A stretch of 64,000 nt of DNA from Chloracidobacterium sp. N (GTDB lineage: Bacteria > Acidobacteriota > Blastocatellia > Chloracidobacteriales > Chloracidobacteriaceae): contig NZ_CP072643.1 of assembly GCF_018304765.1 (NCBI RefSeq), positions 620,001 to 684,000 on the forward strand, given 5' to 3'. Below the pieces are notes generated by a model that had not been told where the DNA came from, did no database searches, and saw only the letters and a program-made list of their open reading frames with translations. Shown here piece after piece: positions 25,995 to 35,323 of this stretch. Numbering within the stretch: the first letter of the stretch is position 1; the number at the start of each line of letters is the position of its first letter. The translations under genes were made by a program, and so were the position numbers.

Positions 25995-26294
25995 TCAGGC
26001 AGCCGAGCTGGCCGCGCAAGGAACCTCAATGATCCCGCTTTCCTCAAGTGCGGCCAGAAATTCAGCGACATCCTGCGCGGCCTGTTCCGGTGACACCTCG
26101 AAAGCCTCACAGAGCACCGCGCCGAGCGCAGCTACGTCTCCGGTTGTATCGAGCTGTGACCAGAGCAAGGCGGCCGTGTCGTTCAGGACGTAGATGGCAT
26201 CCAGATCAGCCGCCTGCCCGCGAATCGGGATCAATAGGGTTTCGTCGGCAATGCGGCGCGTCACACATGGAAGTTTTTTGACAAGGTTGCTCAT
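25995..26294 (-). CDS. PqqD-like peptide-binding chaperone
   Basis: A 99-residue protein. VTRRIADETLLIPI..DLDAIYVLNDTAALLWSQLDT matches the RiPP recognition element of PqqD, which holds the leader peptide for the radical SAM partner. The C-terminal helix region (SPEQAAQDVAEFLAALEESG) is typical. ATG 26294 is chosen for the fit to the domain start; the longer frame to 26399 adds sequence without family match. It is the first gene of the minus-strand operon and is separated from the radical SAM gene by 10 bases. Confidence 0.85.
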   Translation of the reverse strand: MSNLVKKLPCVTRRIADETLLIPIRGQAADLDAIYVLNDTAALLWSQLDTTGDVAALGAVLCEAFEVSPEQAAQDVAEFLAALEESGIIEVPCAASSAA

Positions 26295-26638
26295 AAGATT
26301 TTTCCAGCTTTCGGGTTGTTTTTTTATGAGTCTCACTTCATACCCATAAAGAGTTGCAATTGTGTTGCACCAGCTTGTCAGTCCAGGACAGTCTCCCAAA
26401 AAAAGTTCTCACCTCACTCAGACGCTTCTATCGGCAGGGGCGTCACATGCCTTTCAAAATTTTTTGCCTTCGGGCTTGCGCAACGCCACCTGCCAGCGTC
26501 AGAAACGCCCTGCCCCAGGCGAAACCGGGCATGATGGCTTTTGACTTGGCTTTTCACTGGTGCTTGGTGAGAATGGGCGCTTGTTTTCGCGCGCCGCCAC
26601 GGCGAATGCTGGTGGGGGATCGCTTCCAAATACGTTGG
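26295..26638. other. Divergent intergenic region upstream of the RiPP-like operon
   Basis: Between the PqqD gene (minus) and the kelch gene (plus). The part near PqqD (26270-26360) is AT-rich with T runs and is the likely promoter area of the operon, but I cannot name -35/-10 boxes with confidence. Short open frames here lack ribosome-binding sites. No repeat or RNA is seen. Confidence 0.5.
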
Positions 26639-29600
26639 ATGACGCTCTTAAGGATGACCTTGTTGATGTCTTCACGCCTGTTGACCCGTCTCGGTCTGGT
26701 TCTGATGTTGTGCCTGCATCCGTTGCTGTTGTCTCTCCCGCCCACGCTGGCGTCCGGTGGAACACCACGGCCACTGCGCCCTTCCCAACCCCCAGCGCAC
26801 ACCAGAACGGCTCCGACAACCCTTGCCCTTCCGGGGGCTGCACAGTGGCGTACACTCACACTCGATGAGCGGGTGCGTTACCGCCGGGCGATTGAACAGG
26901 TCTATTGGAAACGGCGGCGCTGGGAGGCCACGACACCCAAGCCGGCTTTCGACCGTCTCTTTTCCCAGCCGCAACTCCGCGCCCTTGTCGCAGACGAACT
27001 GTGCCAGCAGCACGCACTGGACCTGCTCTGGCATCACGCGCCAACGCCCGCCGAACTCCACGCCGAAGTCAGCCGGATGATGCGCCACTCCAAACAACCG
27101 GAAGTGTTGCAGGAGCTGTTTGCGGCGCTGGACAACGACCCCATTGCCATTGCCGAATGCCTGGCGCGGCCGGTGCTGGTCAGACAGCGGTTGCAGGCGG
27201 ACTATGCCCGTGACCGGCGGTTTCACGGCCGGCTCGAAGCCCAGGTGCGCCAGGCGCTGGAAATCGCGCCCGCGGTTGAGACGCTCTCCCGGCTGGGCGC
27301 GGTCTGCACCGAAGTCGAGTTCATCCGCCGTGACCGGCCTGAAGCCTTCGCGGTTGCCGACCTACGCCGCCTGCCGGTGTCCGGCGCGGACTGGGAACAC
27401 GAAATGGCCCGGCTTGCAGAACGCTTCGGAAGCCACCCGGCCAAACTGGCGCCCGGTATGGTGACGCCCCTGTGTGAAGACGACGAGCGGTTTTTCATTC
27501 AGCAGCTTCAGGCGATTGAGAGCGACCGGGTGCGGCTTGTCACAGCCGAATGGCGCAAGGTGGACTTCGATACCTGGTGGGCGCAGGTCAGGGCCAACTA
27601 CAGCCCCGTCATCCCGACAGTCTCCGGGTCGTTTCCAGAACTCCGTGCGCCGGGCGCAGTGGAAAGCGGCTTTCCCGAGGCCATTGCCGGCAACGACAAC
27701 CGCTGGGCGCAGGATGCCGGCGATGGTGTCCCGTCCGCGCGTTTCCGCCATACGGCAGTCTGGACGGGCGTCGAAATGATTGTGTGGGGCGGTTTCCGGG
27801 GGACGTTCAGCGGCGGCAGCCCGCTCAACACCGGCGGGCGCTACAACCCGATTACCGACACCTGGACGCCGACGCGCGTTGCCCCCAGCGCCATCGGCGC
27901 CACCGACGCCGCGCCAGCGCCACGGGTCAACCATACGGCCGTGTGGACCGGCACGCGGATGATTGTCTGGGGCGGCGTCAGCGGCACGCCGGTCAACTCC
28001 GGCGCACTCTACGATCCGGTCGAAAACAAGTGGACAGCGACCCGCACCGACCCCAGTTCATCCACGGCCAACGACGGCGCACCGGCCGCCCGGTTCAGTC
28101 ACGTTGCTGTCTGGCTGGCGCAGGCCGGGCGGATGGTTGTCTGGGGCGGCAACCTCAACTTTGTCGGCAGCATTCCCATCCCAACCAATACCGGCGGCGT
28201 CTATAACCCCGAAACCAACGCCTGGAGCGCCACGGCCACGACGGGCGCACCACAGGCGCGGACCGACCACGTGGCGGTTTCGACCGGAACGGCGATGATT
28301 GTCTTCGGCGGCGTCAACGCCGACGGCGGCCGCCTCAACAGCGGCGGCATTTATACGCCCAGCAACAACACCTGGACGGCGACAAGCACGACCAATGCCC
28401 CCGGACTGTTCACCCCCAGCGCTGTGTGGACGGGAACGGAACTTCTCGTCTGGGGCAGCGTGGCCGGCGCGCCAGCGCCGACCGTGGCCGGTGCCCGTTA
28501 CAACCCGGGCAACAACACCTGGACAGCCATTGCCACGGCCGGCGCGCCAACGCCGCGCGTCAACCAGAGTACCGTCTGGACCGGCACGGAAATGATTGTC
28601 TGGGGCGGGGCGGCGCTCGACGTACGCTTCAACGACGGTGGACGCTACAACCCGGCGACGAACACCTGGACGCCGGTCACAACGGTCGGCGCTCCGTCGG
28701 GACGTGAAAACCACACGGCCATCTGGACGGATGCCTACGCCGAACCGAACCAGAACGCCACGAAGTACATGATTGTCTGGGGCGGACAGGGCGGCGACGC
28801 CACCGGCGGCCGCTACGATCCCCTCACGAACACCTGGCTTCCGACGGCGACCACGCCCGTTCCGATCGCCCGCGAAGGCCACACAGCGGTCAACACCGGC
28901 GTGGAAATGATCATCTGGGGCGGTGCATCAGCCGGTGTGCGGACGCTGACCGGCGGGCGCTACAACCTCGCCACGGCCCAGTGGCTGCCCACGTCCACCC
29001 AGGGCGCGCCCGGCGCGGCGATCAACCTGCCGCCCGTGGGCCACACCGCCGTGTGGACAGGCAGCGAAATGATCATCTGGGGCGGACAGACCAACGCCGG
29101 CGGGCGCTACAACCCCGTCACGAACACCTGGACGCCCACCTCGCTGACGAATGCCCCCTCGGCACGGGAAGAACACACCGCCGTGTGGACGGGCAGTGAA
29201 ATGATCGTCTGGGGCGGACGTTTCACGAATCCGTCCAACAATGAGACCAACTACTTTGACAACGGCGGGCGGTACAACCCCGCAACGGATACGTGGGCGG
29301 CGACGGCAGCGGATGGTCGCCCCGGGCCGCGCTCCCGGCACACGGCCGTCTGGACGGGCAGCGAAATGATCGTCTGGGGCGGCGTGACCTTTGCCGACAA
29401 CCGCTTTTCCGAACTGCGCACCGGCGGACGCTACAACCCGACGACGAACACCTGGACGCCCACGCGCACCGATCCGACCAGCTCCGGCGGGACGGACGGC
29501 GCGCCGGATGCCCGTTTTGACCACACGGCCATCTGGACGGGCGACCGGATGATCGTCTGGGGCGGGGCGACCACCGCCGCCCGGGCGTTCAACTCCGGGG

Positions 29601-30595
29601 CGCTGTACAACCCGGCTGCCGACACCTGGGCGGCCACCTCCGCCAACGGCGTACCGTCGGCGCGTTCCGGCCACACAGCCGTCTGGACGGGCCGCGAAAT
29701 GATCGTCTGGGGTGACGCCGGCGCCACCGGCGGACGCTACAACCCGACGTTCGACTTCTGGCGGCCGGTCGAAACCGAGGGCGCGCCGGATTTGACCGCC
29801 AGCCACACGGCGATCTGGGACGCCACCCGCCGGCAGATGGTCGTCTGGGGCGGACGTGGCAGCGGCGGTGTCTCCAATGCGCTGGGGGCTTACGGGGCCC
29901 GGGGTGAACAGGGCGACACCGTGGGCATCTTCCGCCGGGGGCAGTTTTTCCTGCGCAACTCGAACACGTCGGGCAACGCCGACCTGGCTTTCGCGTTTGG
30001 TGCGGACGGCGACGTGCCCCTGGCCGGTGACTGGAACGGCGACGGCATCACCACCGTCGGGGTCTTCCGCAACGGCACGTTCTTCCTGCGCAACAGCAAC
30101 GACAGCGGCGTGGCCGACATTGCCTTTGCCTACGGTGGCGCGGAGGACATCCCGCTGGCCGGCGACTGGGACGGCAACGGCACGACGACCATTGGCGTCT
30201 ATCGCCCGGCCGAACGGACGTTCTTTCTGCGCAACAGCAACACAGCCGGCAACCCGGACATCGTCGTGGTCTATGGCGAGGAAGGCGACCGCCCGATTGT
30301 CGGCGACTGGGACGGCAACGGCACGACGACGGTTGGCGTGGTGCGCGGCAACACCTTCCTGCTGCGCAATGCCAACACCGGCGGCGATGCCGATCTGGTG
30401 TTCAACTTTGGCAACCCCGATGACAAGGTTGTGGTCGGGGACTTCGACGGCGATGGCGTGGATACGGTCGGCGTCTATCGCGTGCTGACGTTCTTCCTGC
30501 GCAACACCAACCTGCCCGGCACGGCTGACTTCCTGCTGGTCTATGGTGCGGATGGCGACGTGCCGCTTGTCGGCAACTGGGACGGGCAGTTGTAG
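26639..30595 (+). CDS. Secreted kelch-repeat and FG-GAP repeat protein
   Basis: About 1,318 residues. The start is uncertain: ATG 26639, 26654 and 26666 all give a signal peptide (MTLLMSSRLLTRLGLVLMLC). A helical domain of about 280 residues follows, with RYRRAIEQVYWKRRRW and AIAECLARPVLVRQRL. Then come about 14 kelch-like units, each with HTAVWTGxEMIVWGG and GGRYNPxTNTWTPT, presumably forming two propellers. Five C-terminal FG-GAP-like repeats (GDWDGNGTTTIGV..FFLRN) end the protein. The repeats match those at the left edge of the window. Likely extracytoplasmic binding; no catalytic motif is seen. Confidence 0.85.
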   Translation: MTLLRMTLLMSSRLLTRLGLVLMLCLHPLLLSLPPTLASGGTPRPLRPSQPPAHTRTAPTTLALPGAAQWRTLTLDERVRYRRAIEQVYWKRRRWEATTPKPAFDRLFSQPQLRALVADELCQQHALDLLWHHAPTPAELHAEVSRMMRHSKQPEVLQELFAALDNDPIAIAECLARPVLVRQRLQADYARDRRFHGRLEAQVRQALEIAPAVETLSRLGAVCTEVEFIRRDRPEAFAVADLRRLPVSGADWEHEMARLAERFGSHPAKLAPGMVTPLCEDDERFFIQQLQAIESDRVRLVTAEWRKVDFDTWWAQVRANYSPVIPTVSGSFPELRAPGAVESGFPEAIAGNDNRWAQDAGDGVPSARFRHTAVWTGVEMIVWGGFRGTFSGGSPLNTGGRYNPITDTWTPTRVAPSAIGATDAAPAPRVNHTAVWTGTRMIVWGGVSGTPVNSGALYDPVENKWTATRTDPSSSTANDGAPAARFSHVAVWLAQAGRMVVWGGNLNFVGSIPIPTNTGGVYNPETNAWSATATTGAPQARTDHVAVSTGTAMIVFGGVNADGGRLNSGGIYTPSNNTWTATSTTNAPGLFTPSAVWTGTELLVWGSVAGAPAPTVAGARYNPGNNTWTAIATAGAPTPRVNQSTVWTGTEMIVWGGAALDVRFNDGGRYNPATNTWTPVTTVGAPSGRENHTAIWTDAYAEPNQNATKYMIVWGGQGGDATGGRYDPLTNTWLPTATTPVPIAREGHTAVNTGVEMIIWGGASAGVRTLTGGRYNLATAQWLPTSTQGAPGAAINLPPVGHTAVWTGSEMIIWGGQTNAGGRYNPVTNTWTPTSLTNAPSAREEHTAVWTGSEMIVWGGRFTNPSNNETNYFDNGGRYNPATDTWAATAADGRPGPRSRHTAVWTGSEMIVWGGVTFADNRFSELRTGGRYNPTTNTWTPTRTDPTSSGGTDGAPDARFDHTAIWTGDRMIVWGGATTAARAFNSGALYNPAADTWAATSANGVPSARSGHTAVWTGREMIVWGDAGATGGRYNPTFDFWRPVETEGAPDLTASHTAIWDATRRQMVVWGGRGSGGVSNALGAYGARGEQGDTVGIFRRGQFFLRNSNTSGNADLAFAFGADGDVPLAGDWNGDGITTVGVFRNGTFFLRNSNDSGVADIAFAYGGAEDIPLAGDWDGNGTTTIGVYRPAERTFFLRNSNTAGNPDIVVVYGEEGDRPIVGDWDGNGTTTVGVVRGNTFLLRNANTGGDADLVFNFGNPDDKVVVGDFDGDGVDTVGVYRVLTFFLRNTNLPGTADFLLVYGADGDVPLVGNWDGQL

Positions 30596-30644
30596 CGCGG
30601 AACACCTCGCGGATGCGGCCCGTCAACCGGGATGGGCCCGCCCT

Positions 30645-32288
30645 TCAGCTTTCGATGACGGCGGCAATCGGCACGCGCCGGCCGCGGCCAAACGCCTTGG
30701 GCGTCACCTTGATGCCGGGTGCGGCCTGCTGTCGCTTGTACTCGTTGCGGTTGATGAGTCTGGCGACATACTCGACCGTGGCCCGGTCAAATCCCTCGGC
30801 CACGATTTCATCCAGACTCTGGTACCGCTCGATGTACCGCTCCAGGATGGCATCGAGGATGTCATAGGGCGGGAGCGTGTCCTGGTCCGTCTGGTCGGGG
30901 CGCAGTTCGGCGGAAGGCGGTTTCGTGATGGTACGGGTCGGGATGACCACCCGATGCCGGTTGATGTAGGCCGCGAGGCGATAGACATCGGTTTTGGGTA
31001 CGTCGGAAATTGCGGCCAGGCCGCCGCACATGTCGCCATACAGCGTGCAGTACCCCACCGCCAGCTCCGACTTGTTGCCGGTCGTCAACACCAGCGCGCC
31101 CGACTGGTTGGAAAAGGCCATCAGGGTGACACCGCGCAGCCGGGCCTGGAGATTTTCCTCGGTCACGCCATGCGGGGGAAAGCCAAAGGCCGGCGTCAGC
31201 ATCTGCGTCATGGCGCTGACGGCTGGTTCGATGGGCACGACGTGGAAGCCGATGCCCAGGTTGCGGGCCAGTTCGGCGGCGTCTTCAAGGCTGTGGTCGG
31301 AAGAATACTTCGAGGGCATCGCCACTCCGGTGACGTTTTCCGGCCCGAGCGCCTGCACGGCCAGGGCTGCCGTCACGGCCGAGTCAATCCCGCCGCTGAG
31401 GCCCACCACGGCCTGGCGGAAACCGCACTTGCCCAGGTAATCCCGGATGCCCAGCACAAGCGCGTCATGGATGTCAGCGACTTCGTCGGTGATGCGGGGT
31501 GTGATGGGCGCCGGCAGATCAGCCAGATCAACGATGCGGAGGTCTTCCTGAAAGGCGTGGGCTTCGAGCACCAGTTCGCCCTGCGCATCGAGCACCAGAC
31601 TGCGTCCGTCGAACACCAGACTGTCATTGCCGCCAACCTGGTTGACCAGCACCACGGGCACCTTCAGGGTGCTGGCATGATGGGCCAGCATGGCCTGCCG
31701 GAGCGCCCCTTTGCCCCGGTGAAACGGTGAGGCGGAGACATTGATGATGACCTGCGCCCCCTGCTCGGCCAGTTCGCGGACGGGATCGATGTCGTACAGG
31801 TGGGTGTCCCAGAACTCGCGGCTGTTCCAGGCATCTTCACAGACGCAGACCCCCAGCCGATAACCGTTCCAGCGGATGATTTCCCGCCGCTCGGACGGCT
31901 CGAAATGCCGCGCTTCGTCAAAGACATCGTAGGTGGGCAGCAGCGTCTTGTAGCGGATGGCGCGCAGTTCGCCGCCTTCGAGCAGGGCAACGGCATTGTA
32001 GAGCGGCTTGCCGAAGTCATCGGGATTTTCCGCCACAAACCCCACCAGCAGGGCGGTGTCCACGGTGGCGGAGAAGCGCACAAGGTCATCCAGTGCAGCC
32101 AGGTTGCGCGCAATGAAAGCCGGGCGGTCGAGCAGGTCCAGCGGGGGGTATCCCGGAATCGTCAGTTCGGGAAAGACGACCAACCGGGCGCCCTGTAACG
32201 CGGCTCGCATGGCGTACTGGCGGACTTTGGCCGCATTGGCGACGAAAGCCCCGACCATGGTGTTGATTTGGGCAAGCGCAATTTTCAT
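30645..32288 (-). CDS. nadE: Glutamine-dependent NAD+ synthetase
   Basis: A 547-residue two-domain enzyme making NAD from deamido-NAD, ATP and glutamine. The N-terminal nitrilase-type glutaminase has the catalytic triad Glu41, Lys114 and Cys150 (VCEDAW). The C-terminal synthetase has the ATP pyrophosphatase loop GLSGGIDSAVT and the later SELAVGYCTLYGDMCGG. AGAGGA lies before the ATG at 32288. The gene is convergent with the kelch gene and divergent from the HU-like gene. Confidence 0.95.
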   Translation of the reverse strand: MKIALAQINTMVGAFVANAAKVRQYAMRAALQGARLVVFPELTIPGYPPLDLLDRPAFIARNLAALDDLVRFSATVDTALLVGFVAENPDDFGKPLYNAVALLEGGELRAIRYKTLLPTYDVFDEARHFEPSERREIIRWNGYRLGVCVCEDAWNSREFWDTHLYDIDPVRELAEQGAQVIINVSASPFHRGKGALRQAMLAHHASTLKVPVVLVNQVGGNDSLVFDGRSLVLDAQGELVLEAHAFQEDLRIVDLADLPAPITPRITDEVADIHDALVLGIRDYLGKCGFRQAVVGLSGGIDSAVTAALAVQALGPENVTGVAMPSKYSSDHSLEDAAELARNLGIGFHVVPIEPAVSAMTQMLTPAFGFPPHGVTEENLQARLRGVTLMAFSNQSGALVLTTGNKSELAVGYCTLYGDMCGGLAAISDVPKTDVYRLAAYINRHRVVIPTRTITKPPSAELRPDQTDQDTLPPYDILDAILERYIERYQSLDEIVAEGFDRATVEYVARLINRNEYKRQQAAPGIKVTPKAFGRGRRVPIAAVIES

Positions 32289-32572
32289 GGTTATCCTCTG
32301 GCTCGGACGGCGTGCAGGGGAAAAGCCTGAATTGTACACGCCGATATGCCGTTGTCACGGGGTTGATATTGTGGTGTCCCGGCCGCCGGCCACAAGGGAA
32401 CGGACACTACCGGTGGCAGATCAAGCCGCCCCAGGCACTATCAGTCGTAGAGGGCATCAAAAATCGCTTGATTTCATGCGGATGGCTGGCTAGTCTCGTG
32501 CAGAAATCCGCTTCACGACAAGGGTAAATCACATCATTTTGCGCATTCGCGCTAGCAGGAGGATTCACTGCC

Positions 32573-32965
32573 ATGGCGGCCAAAGCTCCAAAATCCACGG
32601 CAACCAAAGCCACCACCAAGGCCAAAGCCACAGCTCCCAAAGAGGAAGCGCCGGCCAAAAAGGCGCCGGCCAAGAAAGCGGCAGCCAAGCCGATGACCAA
32701 AACCGAAATTGTCAACCACTTCGCCGAAAAGTTCGGCTTCCCGAAACAGAAGGTGCGGGAATTTTTCGATGAACAGGCCCGGCTCGCCGCCGCACAGGCC
32801 AAAGTCGGCTTCACGATTCCAGGGGTCGGGAAACTGGTTGTCCGGGAATACAAGGCGCGGGAAGGGCGCAATCCACGCACCGGCGAAAAGATCAAAATCA
32901 AAGCCCGGAAACGGCTCAAGTTCGTCATTTCCGCCGCTGCCAAAAAAGCGGCCGGTTTCGAGTAG
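32573..32965 (+). CDS. HU-family DNA-binding protein with Lys/Ala-rich N-terminal tail
   Basis: A 130-residue protein. Residues about 41-130 are an HU fold: MTKTEIVNHFAEKFGF, then VGKLVVREYKAREGRNPRTG (the DNA-contacting arm) and FVISAAAKKA. Residues 1-40 are a Lys/Ala/Pro tail (KAPAKKAPAKKAAAKP) like that of the histone-like protein at 4107-4607, probably adding nonspecific DNA contacts. AGGAGG precedes the ATG. The 233 bases upstream hold no gene; I could not identify a convincing promoter there. Confidence 0.88.
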   Translation: MAAKAPKSTATKATTKAKATAPKEEAPAKKAPAKKAAAKPMTKTEIVNHFAEKFGFPKQKVREFFDEQARLAAAQAKVGFTIPGVGKLVVREYKAREGRNPRTGEKIKIKARKRLKFVISAAAKKAAGFE

Positions 32966-33091
32966 GCGGTCGAGCAGGCGGGAGCCGCACCCTCCAGCCG
33001 GGTTTGAATCTCCTGCCTGTGGCGTGCGGCCACAGGCATTTCGTCGTGGAGCGCACGCTCCCCGGATTGCTGTTCTGCGCTTGGGCGCAGT

Positions 33092-33984
33092 ATGCTCCCG
33101 GTGGTTTCCCAGGCGGCGCGTGCGTGTCGTCCAAGGGCAGCCGACGCGGTGCTGTTACCAGTCGGGGTTTCCGTGCGCTCCACGCCTACCTGTCCCATCC
33201 TGCCGGGCCGCTACCGACGCCACTATCTCCTGCACTGTGGACTGCTGGCCCTCATGTGCGGGCTGTTGCCTGGACTGGAGACGCCTGTCCGGGCCAGACC
33301 ACGCCAGCTTCCGACGACCTTCGTGCGTCTTTCAACCGGGCAGGGACTCTCACAGAGTACCGCCCAGTGCCTGGCCCAGGACGCCCAGGGATTCATCTGG
33401 GTGGGCACGCAGGATGGGCTCAACCGCTATGACGGTTACACCTTCCGGGTGTTTCGCACCGATCCGTCCCAACCGTCCAGCCTGAGTGACAACTACATCA
33501 CGGCGCTGTGTGCGGACCGCAGCGGATTGTGGGTCGGCACCCAGCACGGTCTCAACCGGTATGATCCGGCACGGGAGACCTTCACCCGTTTTCAACCCCG
33601 CGCCGGAGACGAGGCCGGCCTCGCACACGACCGCATCACGGCCCTGCACTGCGATGCCCGCGGTGTTTTGTGGATTGGCACGCCGCGCGGACTCCACCGG
33701 CTGGAGGGTGAGCGCCTGGTTCGCCTGGCCTCGCCCCCCGCCCCCGCGGAACAGACGGACAGCCTCAGCGTCATCCGCGCTATCGCCCATGACACAACGG
33801 GAAAGCTCTGGCTCGGCACGAACGGCGGGCTGTGGTGTTTCGACCCGGACACCGGGGCATCCACCGTGGTGCTCGGTGATCAGCCTGTCCTGGCGCTGCA
33901 TTTCGACCGTCAGGGGCGGCTCTGGCTGGCTGGCGCGGGATTGACCTGCTTTGAGCCGGCGCGCGGCCGGTTCACCCGGTTTCT
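33092..33984 (+). pseudogene. Propeller sensor-Ser/Thr kinase gene, 5' part (split by IS element)
   Basis: The first part of a large sensor gene interrupted after the codons for GRFTRF. It encodes a signal/anchor (LLHCGLLALMCGLLPGL) and at least five two-component-regulator propeller units (QGFIWVGTQDGLNRYD, SGLWVGTQHGLNRYD, GVLWIGTPRGLHRLE, GKLWLGTNGGLWCFD). GTG 33173 is an alternative start. After the insertion point the frame runs into the IS element and stops at 34141. Exact removal of 33985-36008 joins it in frame with 36009-39051 into a 1,311-residue protein. Confidence 0.82.
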
Positions 33985-34150
33985 GCTATCAAGAATGTGC
34001 GCAAAAGTGCGCACGGTTCTCTTCCTGCCCCGACGCGTCCTGTTGACCACCGTCGTATTTGACAGGCGTGACTTTCCCGACTGCGGCGGGGACCGTCCCC
34101 GCCGCAGCGCCGCCATTGCTGGACGGACTCGCCACGGGTAGGGCAGTTTC
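33985..34150 (-). ncRNA. Predicted omega-type (reRNA) guide RNA of TnpB
   Basis: TnpB proteins use an RNA derived from the 3' end of the tnpB gene and element end, with a guide copied from the flanking DNA. Here that region includes a perfect 12-bp stem (34081-34092 with 34096-34107) and a GTGCGC/GCGCAC hairpin (about 33997-34014) at the very end. The guide would be the minus-strand host sequence below 33985, AGAAACCGGGTGAACCGGCC. The 5' end of the RNA is unknown; this is a prediction from location and structure. Confidence 0.5.
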
Positions 34151-35323
34151 GGTTGCCAGCCGTTTCAGGTTCAGCGCCGCATTGAGGTCACGGTCATGGT
34201 GCGCACCACATTGAGCACACACCCATGTTCGATCTCTCAATGTCAGCGCCTCGTTCTTCCAGCCACAGTTGGAGCACAGTCGGCTGCTTGGATACCAGCG
34301 ATCAGCGATGGTAAGATGAGTACCGTAGCGCCGGGCCTTGTATTCCAACTGCGAGCGCAACATCCCAAAACCCACGTCAGAGATGGCGCGGGCGAGTTTC
34401 TCGTTCTGCAGCATCCCTTTGACGTTTAAATCCTCGATCACCAACGCTTGGTTTTCGCGGCAGAGTCGAGTCGTGAGCTTGTGGGTGAAATCCGCCCGGA
34501 TATTGGCAATACGGGCATAGAGCCTTGCCAATATCGCAGCGGACTTCTGCCGGTTGTTCGATACCGGCAGGCGCGTTCCTTCAGGCAGGCGGGCATGGCG
34601 TTCAAATCCTGCTGCCTTCCTGGCGGCTTCCAGCTTGCGGCTGAGACGTCGGCTACGGATTTCCAGACGGCGCAGCGCTGCTTTGAGCGGCTTGGGCGCC
34701 TCGATGACTTCACCGCTGGAGATCGTTGCGGCAGCCTTGATGCCCAGGTCGCTGCCGTTGACCTCGTGCGACGTGCGACGCCGATAGAATTGCGCATCAG
34801 GCACCTCGACCTGTATTGCCACAAACCAACGATCCGCGGTGCGGGAGACCGTTGCGCCCAGTATCTTTCCTTTGAATCGCAGTTCCTCGGTCATGGCGAC
34901 TTCGCCGATCCTGGGCAGACGGATCGTCTTGCCTTCCAGGGTGAACTTGTCGTTGGCAACATAAAAGCTGTCGCGGCAACGGCCCTTTTTCTTGAGCCGT
35001 GGCTCGTGCGCTTCTTTGCCCTCCTTGGCGAAGAACCGTCCCCATGCTTTGGCGAGATTCCTGAACGGCTGGGCGTGGGCATCCCGGTGAATGTCCTGCA
35101 ACCAAGGCCGACCGTTCTCATCGAGCCACTGCGGGTCGGTGTACTTGATGGCGTTGAACTGTTTTTTGAGCGCCATGGCGTTTGGCCTGCCGCCTGCTGC
35201 GTATTGCCTGTTCCACTCATTGAGCGCCCAGTTCCAAACACGCCGCGCCGTGCCGCAGGCGCGCCTGAAGTAGTCCACTTGCTCAGGAGTCGGACAAAGA
35301 GCGATCTTGTGGGTTAGTTGCAT
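33989..35323 (-). CDS. tnpB: TnpB RNA-guided endonuclease (IS607 accessory)
   Basis: A 444-residue TnpB. The RuvC-like active site is complete: Asp192 (GSDLGIK), Glu297 (VIEDLNVKGM) and Asp379 (DRDLNAA). The C4 zinc finger is Cys350, Cys353, Cys369 and Cys372. The N-terminal helix-turn-helix region begins LTHKIALCPTPEQ. The last 60 residues are low in conservation because the guide-RNA scaffold overlaps them. The start overlaps the end of tnpA by about 10 bases. By family knowledge it cleaves DNA matching its guide and helps keep the element at its site; activity here is inferred from intact residues. Confidence 0.92.
   Translation of the reverse strand: MQLTHKIALCPTPEQVDYFRRACGTARRVWNWALNEWNRQYAAGGRPNAMALKKQFNAIKYTDPQWLDENGRPWLQDIHRDAHAQPFRNLAKAWGRFFAKEGKEAHEPRLKKKGRCRDSFYVANDKFTLEGKTIRLPRIGEVAMTEELRFKGKILGATVSRTADRWFVAIQVEVPDAQFYRRRTSHEVNGSDLGIKAAATISSGEVIEAPKPLKAALRRLEIRSRRLSRKLEAARKAAGFERHARLPEGTRLPVSNNRQKSAAILARLYARIANIRADFTHKLTTRLCRENQALVIEDLNVKGMLQNEKLARAISDVGFGMLRSQLEYKARRYGTHLTIADRWYPSSRLCSNCGWKNEALTLRDRTWVCAQCGAHHDRDLNAALNLKRLATETALPVASPSSNGGAAAGTVPAAVGKVTPVKYDGGQQDASGQEENRAHFCAHS

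Noticed and set aside
24758-26032. 424-codon plus-strand frame opposite the radical SAM gene
   Set aside because: Shadow frame; the minus frame has the CxxxCxxC motif, a SPASM region and a good ribosome-binding site.
33985-34141. Natural continuation of the 5' sensor fragment as its true C-terminus
   Set aside because: These codons lie inside the IS element and the downstream half continues the propeller exactly when the element is removed.
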